From contig JAJRWM010000004.1 in assembly GCA_024276815.1 (NCBI GenBank), forward strand, positions 1-10,492: a DNA stretch of 10,492 nt, in the 5' to 3' direction. The DNA comes from a bacterium (GTDB lineage: Bacteria > JACRDZ01 > JAJRWM01). Shown piece by piece: positions 6,245 through 10,492 of this stretch. The notes under the pieces are model-generated. The model searched no databases and had not been told where the DNA came from. It was given only the letters and a program-made list of their open reading frames with translations. The position numbers and the translations under genes were made by a program. Within the stretch, counting starts at the first letter, position 1, and every line of letters starts with the position of its first letter.

Positions 6245-7816
6245 TTAACCCAGCAGTTGTAAAACAGTCTGCGGCAGCGAATTAGCCTGAGCCAACATCG
6301 CGATACCGGACTGTTCCAGAATCTGGGCTCTGGTAAAGCTGATCATTTCCAGGGCAAAATCCAGATCACGGATACGTGATTCGGAGGCCGCCAGGTTTTC
6401 CCGGGCCACCCCGAGATTGCGAATCGTGTTTTCCAGCCGGTTCTGGTACGCTCCCAGCTTCGAACGCTCGCTGGACACCAGGCCAATCGCGTTGTCAACC
6501 GAACCAATCGCCAGCGCCGAACTTTCCCGGCTCACCAGGGAAACGCCGCCGACCCCCAGGGCGTCCGAGTCCAGGTCAACGATGAAAGCCCGCAAGGTTT
6601 GCCCTTCGTTGGCGCCGACCTGGAAATAAATCTGCCGGGGCGCCACATGCATGAAATACTCAGCGCTGGTTGAGGAAATGGAAAAGGCTATTCGTCCGCT
6701 TGGATTCGACTGGATTGTCATATCGGTCGCGGTATTGAAAACAATATTAACCCCCGGTATCAGTTCAGCTATCTGGTTGCTCTGGATGCGGCCGGTAACC
6801 GGGGTCAGGTTCGTGGAGTCAACATTGACCACGGAAATTGAGTAAGTGGGGTCCGTGGCTGTGACTATTTCTGTCAGGCTCAGAGCGTTCAGCACGTCTT
6901 CGTCGCCGCTGAACGTCAATTCCCCGGCGATACCGGGCAGGGCCGAGGAAATACTGATCGTCCCCTGCGCCGGTCCGCTAGTATTGACCCGCACCAGGGT
7001 CGGCGAAGTGCCGCTGGCGATACCATGAGACATATTCAAATCGATAATCGCCAGGGAAATTTTACCGGCGATATCCTGCAAAGTATCAGTGCCGTTAATA
7101 ATAAGGGAGGTGGACTCGCTGTTGCCGCTGAGAGTGATTTTCTGCGGCCGGGCCAGCAGGAAAATACCGTTAGTATCAGTGAACAGGGCGATACTGGAAA
7201 GCTGGGTGGAGCCGGTCGCTGTCGCCACGTTGCCGGCGTCGTCAAAAACAGCGAAGACGTCTGTTTTCCAGACCTGCTGCCGGCCGGTGGTAAGGGCGTT
7301 GACCGCGATAGAGAAGTCTCCGCCGTCAAAAACATCGGAAACAACATCCCCCCGAACAGCGAGAGGATTGTCAACGCTAATCAGGGCGGTGGCGCTGCCG
7401 TTAAGCAGTTTGCGGGTATTGAACTCGGTGTTATTGGCGATGCGGTCAATCTCGCTTACCAGTTGATCCACTTCCTTCTGGATCTCCAACCGATCGTTAC
7501 TGGTCAAGGTACCGTTGGAGGACTGAATCGCCAGTTCTCTCATCCGCTGGAGCATCGTGTGCATTTCATTCAACGCGCCTTCGCCGGTCTGGATCAGCGA
7601 AATAGCGTCCTGGGCGTTTAAAGTGGCCCGGGAGAGTCCTTTGATCTGCGAGCGTAATTTCTCCGAAATAGTCAGCCCGGCGGCGTCGTCAGCCGCGCGG
7701 TTAATACGTAACCCGGTTGACAACCGCTCCAGTGATTTTGACAATTCCGTGTCCGAAGACAACAGGTTGCGATGCGATGAAAGCGCCGCGATGTTCTGGT
7801 TAATTCTTAACGTCAT
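6245..7816 (-). CDS. Flagellin
   Basis: The 523-residue protein is the flagellar filament subunit. N-terminal D0/D1 (about 1-140): [18 protein letters not shown], then [20 protein letters not shown] and [10 protein letters not shown] (89-98, matching the region that TLR5 recognises in beta and gamma proteobacterial flagellins). C-terminal D1/D0 (about 425-523) ends [20 protein letters not shown] and QTVLQLLG. The middle, about 145-425, is a large variable domain; residues 227-270 resemble a flagellin IN motif, and [11 protein letters not shown] (398-408) marks the return to the conserved part. There is no cysteine, as is usual. Total length is well above the 270-300 residues of minimal flagellins, so an extra surface domain is present. 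AAGGGGG lies seven bases before the ATG. A sigma54 promoter lies upstream. Confidence 0.97.
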   Translation of the reverse strand: MTLRINQNIAALSSHRNLLSSDTELSKSLERLSTGLRINRAADDAAGLTISEKLRSQIKGLSRATLNAQDAISLIQTGEGALNEMHTMLQRMRELAIQSSNGTLTSNDRLEIQKEVDQLVSEIDRIANNTEFNTRKLLNGSATALISVDNPLAVRGDVVSDVFDGGDFSIAVNALTTGRQQVWKTDVFAVFDDAGNVATATGSTQLSSIALFTDTNGIFLLARPQKITLSGNSESTSLIINGTDTLQDIAGKISLAIIDLNMSHGIASGTSPTLVRVNTSGPAQGTISISSALPGIAGELTFSGDEDVLNALSLTEIVTATDPTYSISVVNVDSTNLTPVTGRIQSNQIAELIPGVNIVFNTATDMTIQSNPSGRIAFSISSTSAEYFMHVAPRQIYFQVGANEGQTLRAFIVDLDSDALGVGGVSLVSRESSALAIGSVDNAIGLVSSERSKLGAYQNRLENTIRNLGVARENLAASESRIRDLDFALEMISFTRAQILEQSGIAMLAQANSLPQTVLQLLG

Positions 7817-7888
7817 TTTGTAGCCCCCTTAAAACTTGCGAATCAGCTTGAATTTACAGTGTGGCAATTTTATTTTGTTCTCATTGTT

Positions 7889-7905
7889 TGCATTCTGCGT
7901 GCCAA
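7889..7905 (-). promoter_or_regulatory. Sigma54 (RpoN) promoter for flagellin
   Basis: On the minus strand TTGGCAC, five bases, then ATGCA matches the sigma54 consensus TGGCAC-N5-TTGCA with one mismatch in the -12 box and the obligatory GG-N10-GC spacing (GG 7903-7902, GC 7891-7890). The start point would be near 7878, leaving a leader of about 60 bases with AAGGGGG at 7824-7830. Sigma54 promoters need an activator ATPase of the NtrC/FlrC type, so an enhancer site 80-150 bases upstream is expected. Confidence 0.8.
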
Positions 7906-8007
7906 CTCCCGATAAAACCAGATAAAAACAATATACTGGCTTATATGTTAACGAGTTAGGAGTTACACGCGTTTACGATAACAATGATTAATATCGCGGG
8001 GAGTTCC

Positions 8008-8043
8008 ACTTTAACCGGCAAATATTGCCGGTAAACTTAAAGT
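8008..8043. repeat. Two-part inverted repeat between phosphatase and flagellin genes
   Basis: CCGGCAA (8015-8021) and TTGCCGG (8025-8031) form a 7-bp stem with an ATA loop. ACTTTAA (8008-8014) and TTAAAGT (8037-8043) form an outer 7-bp stem with a five-base bulge. It could end the phosphatase transcript, but no T run follows. It also lies about 130-165 bases upstream of the predicted flagellin start, where an enhancer-binding protein for a sigma54 promoter would bind. Either role is possible. Confidence 0.5.
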
Positions 8044-8091
8044 GCGACTTCAACAATCTGGGAAATTAAAACAAGGAGGGGCTAAAACGTT

Positions 8092-9237
8092 CTATTCAAC
8101 TTCTATCATGAAAATTGAAAAATCATCCTCAAGCGGTATACCGCCGGCAAACCGCTGTAACGATATGATGATCCGGTCCAGCGTTTCATCCAGGGATTCA
8201 GCTCGATTTTCCCTGATGATTTTTTTGACTCTGCCAAGACCAAACTCCCGGCGATTTTTGTTCTTTTGATCCACCAAACCATCGGTGTATAACAATATCC
8301 GGTCGCCTGATTGCAACTGAATCTCGCCCTCATTGCACCAATAGTCCGAAAACATCCCCAACATCATTCCGGGCGCTTCCAGAGAATCGATCTTCCCGCG
8401 CTTGCCGCTCAACAACAGGGCCGGATGAGCCGCGGTCGAATAGGTCAGCTTTTTTGTTTTCGGATCGAAAACCGCGTAAGCTGCCGTGACAAAACTATAG
8501 ATATCGGCCAAAGGCTCCAACAGCGCCCGGTTAACTGTCTTAAGAGCTTTCGCCGGGGAACTTTCCTCCAGAGCCAGGGTGCGAAACAGGGTGCGGAACA
8601 GAATCGTTATCAGGCTGGCGGAAGCGCCATGCCCGGAGACATCAGCCACCATAACCCCTATCTTGCCGTCCGGCGAGATGAAGGTGTCGATTAAATCGCC
8701 CTTTAACTGAGAACAGGCCAGGTAGCGGGCGGCGAATTTCAATCCGCGGTTAGCCGGATAATCGAGATGCAGGATGGAATGCTGCACCTGGGAAGCGATA
8801 TGGAGGTCCCATTCATTCAACCTGTTCATTCGCTCCAGTCGCTTACCTTGCTCAACCAGCTCCGCTTGCAACTTGCTGAAGGAGAGCGCGGCTCTCACCC
8901 TCACCCTTACCTCTTCGGGCGTGAAGGGGATAACCAGAAAATCATAGACCCGCACATCAAAACCCGGCGGATAATCGGGAATTTCGTCTTTATTGGCGAT
9001 AATAATTAATTTGGTGTAAGTGAACTTATTGTCATCTTTTATCTTTTCCAGCAAAGCCGGGTAGCTGGAAGCGGAGATAACAATAACTCCCGGGCTGATT
9101 CGCCGGTCAGCAAACAGTTTCTGTTCGATATTATCGATGATTACTATTTCACAAAGAGAATTTTTCAAGGATTTTTTGAGGATTTTTTGTAAAGATTTAT
9201 CCTTTTCAATTATCAGAACCGTATTATTTTCCTTCAT
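8092..9237 (-). CDS. Pseudo-receiver / SpoIIE-type PP2C phosphatase
   Basis: The 381-residue cytosolic protein has an N-terminal receiver-like domain (about 5-120), a short linker helix (120-150) and a PPM/SpoIIE phosphatase domain (about 155-381). The phosphatase keeps its metal ligands: GD at 180-181 with Asp184, ADVSGHG (Asp199), LLYTDG (Asp319) and EDD (370-372). The receiver is degenerate: where the phospho-acceptor Asp should end strand 3 the sequence reads VIVIS (Ser55), the conserved Lys before PF is Ile103 (LVIPF), and the acidic pocket is EKD (11-13). Such RsbU/RsbP-like enzymes dephosphorylate STAS anti-sigma antagonists and switch sigma factors or motility. No STAS or RsbW gene is in view. 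It has its own promoter and a weak ribosome binding site. Catalysis looks intact; the input is unlikely to be ordinary phosphorylation. Confidence 0.88.
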   Translation of the reverse strand: MKENNTVLIIEKDKSLQKILKKSLKNSLCEIVIIDNIEQKLFADRRISPGVIVISASSYPALLEKIKDDNKFTYTKLIIIANKDEIPDYPPGFDVRVYDFLVIPFTPEEVRVRVRAALSFSKLQAELVEQGKRLERMNRLNEWDLHIASQVQHSILHLDYPANRGLKFAARYLACSQLKGDLIDTFISPDGKIGVMVADVSGHGASASLITILFRTLFRTLALEESSPAKALKTVNRALLEPLADIYSFVTAAYAVFDPKTKKLTYSTAAHPALLLSGKRGKIDSLEAPGMMLGMFSDYWCNEGEIQLQSGDRILLYTDGLVDQKNKNRREFGLGRVKKIIRENRAESLDETLDRIIISLQRFAGGIPLEDDFSIFMIEVE

Positions 9238-9311
9238 AAACTATATTCCGAAGTTAAAGACTAACTTTCATCGTAATAAAATAAATTAAAACACAGGGTC
9301 CAACGCTATCA

Positions 9312-9340
9312 ATTATAGGATATTATTGTTTTTTTGTCAT
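9312..9340 (-). promoter_or_regulatory. Sigma70-type promoter for the phosphatase gene
   Basis: On the minus strand ATGACA (9335-9340, 5 of 6 to TTGACA), 17 bases, then a perfect TATAAT (9312-9317). It begins right after the stop codon of the upstream methyltransferase gene (9344). The start point would be near 9305, leaving a leader of about 67 bases. Confidence 0.65.
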
Positions 9341-9343
9341 ACC

Positions 9344-10075
9344 TCACCGGGCCGGTTTTTTCAGGATAAAGGCCGCCGCGGGAACAGCGATTTCCCGAAC
9401 AATCGGGATAGCGGTTAAAAAATGCAGCCGGAAATGGGTGTCTTTAACGGCGATTATTTTAAAACCGCTTTTCCGAATCATTTTTTTCAGGCCGGCAAAA
9501 GTGACCGGATAGAGGTTTAGTTCCGCCAGTGAATCAGCCTGAATATTACTGTTGAAAACAGCGTTTCTGAGTAATTTCGCCATTTTAAACGGCAGAACAT
9601 GAAAGGGTTTTAACTGATGACCGGCGTGAGGATTGTACCAGGGGGGTATCATTACATAGGAAAGTCCTTCCACTTTGGTAACACGGTAAATTTCTCTCAG
9701 GCAGTCCAATTGTTTACCTGGTTGAATGTGTTCCAGAACGCCCCGGCAAATAGTTACCTCAAACTCGCAATCGCCAAAAGGCATCTGGTCAGCGGAACCC
9801 TTGACGGTGTAAGGCCAAAGACCACCAAGCGGCGCCGGCTCCAAATTAACAGCGGCGCATTTTTTGCTCTCGCTGATTATTTTACAAAACTCGCCCTCGG
9901 CCCCGCCAACATCCAGTATTTTTTTATTATCGAGCGAAAGATAACCTTCAACTTCACTCATTAACACTTCAGCGAAGTATTCTCTCATCAGCCGATAATT
10001 ATCACCCTTAAAACGATTAAAGGCAAAGTCAGCCAATTTCAGATAATGACTCAAAGTTTTTATTTTTTTCCTCAA
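9344..10075 (-). CDS. SAM-dependent class I methyltransferase
   Basis: A 243-residue cytosolic protein with a Methyltransf_11-type core. Motif I is ILDVGGAEGEF (53-63), which binds S-adenosylmethionine. An acidic residue ends the next strand (NLEP, 77-80), ADQMPF (95-100) precedes motif II-like FEVTICRGVLEHI (105-117), and REIYRVTKVEG (127-137) follows. The C-terminal third includes IPPWYNPHAGH (143-153) and GFKIIAVK (204-211), similar to methyltransferases in polysaccharide or lipid pathways, but the substrate is not visible. The start is TTG at 10075: AAGGA lies eight bases upstream and an in-frame TAG directly precedes it, so no longer start is possible. The gene is followed by the phosphatase on the same strand, which has a separate promoter. 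Confidence 0.85.
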   Translation of the reverse strand: MRKKIKTLSHYLKLADFAFNRFKGDNYRLMREYFAEVLMSEVEGYLSLDNKKILDVGGAEGEFCKIISESKKCAAVNLEPAPLGGLWPYTVKGSADQMPFGDCEFEVTICRGVLEHIQPGKQLDCLREIYRVTKVEGLSYVMIPPWYNPHAGHQLKPFHVLPFKMAKLLRNAVFNSNIQADSLAELNLYPVTFAGLKKMIRKSGFKIIAVKDTHFRLHFLTAIPIVREIAVPAAAFILKKPAR

Positions 10076-10265
10076 CTATTATTCCTTCAAATTTACTTAT
10101 TCTACCTGTTCGTTACCAAAATTTGCTTGAAATTTTATATTTTACCTTATCGCTAAAGCGTTTAACGTTCACAGGTAAGACAAAACAAGAACCCTGGAAA
10201 CCCTGACTTTAATAAAAACGGGGGTTACAAATCTTTGTCTATATCTACCGCGCGGACAATTAAAA
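10076..10265. other. AT-rich non-coding stretch upstream of the methyltransferase and the structured region
   Basis: I see no credible protein gene on either strand. It holds the methyltransferase ribosome binding site, a small palindrome CGCTAAAGCG and an AT-rich segment that could carry promoters for both neighbours. I cannot name a convincing -35/-10 pair for either direction. Confidence 0.4.
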
Positions 10266-10269
10266 CGCT

Positions 10270-10480
10270 AAAACTTTAACTTGGAGAAGCCTGATGGTAA
10301 GATCGTTAAATGCTATAAAACAAAAAACCGGGAAACTCCAACGAAATTTTATTGGAGTTCCTCCGAAAAAGCAAGTTGCTTAACTGTAACTATATGCAAG
10401 ACATGGTTTTTCAAGGCAGGTGGAAGTGGAACAGGGAAAACCCTGGGAGACACCCTTTTTATAAAAAGGGATTGCTCCCA
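10270..10480 (+). ncRNA. Structured non-coding RNA candidate, possibly raiA-like
   Basis: About 200 bases without a coding frame contain a run of hairpins. AACTCCAA (10334-10341) pairs with TTGGAGTT (10352-10359), extended by GG/CC past a bulge. AAGCA pairs with TGCTT (10369-10381). CAGGG-AAAA-CCCTG lies at 10432-10445. GGGAG (10445-10449) pairs with CTCCC (10475-10479) around an inner CCCTTTT/AAAAGGG stem (10453-10470). Conserved-looking purine-rich joining segments, such as GGTGGAAGTGGAACAGGG, and the compact fold suggest a functional RNA rather than a lone terminator. I think of the raiA motif RNA of Bacillota and relatives, but from memory only. The strand is chosen from loop and joining sequences, and the 3' end may lie past the window. 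A riboswitch or intron piece is an alternative. Confidence 0.55.
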
Positions 10481-10492
10481 AACCCTCTTCCC

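Noticed and set aside
7025-7621. Long plus-strand frame of 198 codons inside flagellin
   Set aside because: It is a shadow frame opposite a certain flagellin gene, with no family signature or ribosome binding site.
7991-8013. Sigma28-like promoter for flagellin (TAAAGT with CGATAT on the minus strand)
   Set aside because: The spacer is only about 11 bases where about 15 is needed, and a much better sigma54 element lies closer to the gene.

Overview
The window looks like chromosomal DNA from a motile, probably anaerobic bacterium with a Gram-negative type envelope. The clues are a flagellin, a chemoreceptor, a periplasmic thioredoxin-like protein, a lipoprotein, a GT-C membrane glycosyltransferase, and a low-oxygen gene set (2[4Fe-4S] ferredoxin, NrdD-like fragment, DUF166 protein). 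Coding density is high. I see no tRNA, rRNA, transposase, phage gene or CRISPR array. The phylum cannot be fixed from sequence alone; a deep-branching or candidate phylum, or a clostridial relative, would fit.

Layout, left to right. (1) 1-113, minus: the N-terminus of a SemiSWEET/PQ-loop transporter with a strong sigma70-type promoter almost on top of its ATG. (2) 451-1704, plus: a methyl-accepting chemotaxis protein with almost no external domain and a sigma28-like promoter. It overlaps tail-to-tail with (3) a minus-strand cluster: ferredoxin (2875-3054), NrdD-like small protein (2532-2831) and DUF166 protein (1673-2485). An Ada-type metal-binding lipoprotein (3179-3439) lies upstream on the same strand with its own promoter. 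(4) 3777-4325, minus: an exported TlpA/ResA-like thioredoxin with a stop-overlapping terminator and a near-leaderless promoter. (5) 4389-6113, plus: a polytopic GT-C-type glycosyltransferase. (6) 6245-10075, minus: flagellin (6245-7816) with a sigma54 promoter, a pseudo-receiver/SpoIIE-type phosphatase (8092-9237) with a sigma70 promoter, and a SAM methyltransferase (9344-10075) with a TTG start. (7) 10076-10492: no protein gene, but about 200 bases packed with hairpins, best explained as a structured non-coding RNA, possibly raiA-like.

How the parts work together. Chemoreceptor, flagellin and phosphatase are motility and signalling genes. Their promoter types (sigma28-like, sigma54, sigma70) suggest a tiered flagellar regulon. 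A SpoIIE-type phosphatase with a dead receiver is a natural candidate for partner switching (anti-sigma/anti-anti-sigma) control. The ferredoxin/NrdD-like/DUF166 set looks like a small redox operon of unknown function, possibly linked to deoxynucleotide metabolism. The items most worth following up are the structured RNA at the right edge, the ferredoxin operon, the pseudo-receiver phosphatase and the two near-leaderless promoters.
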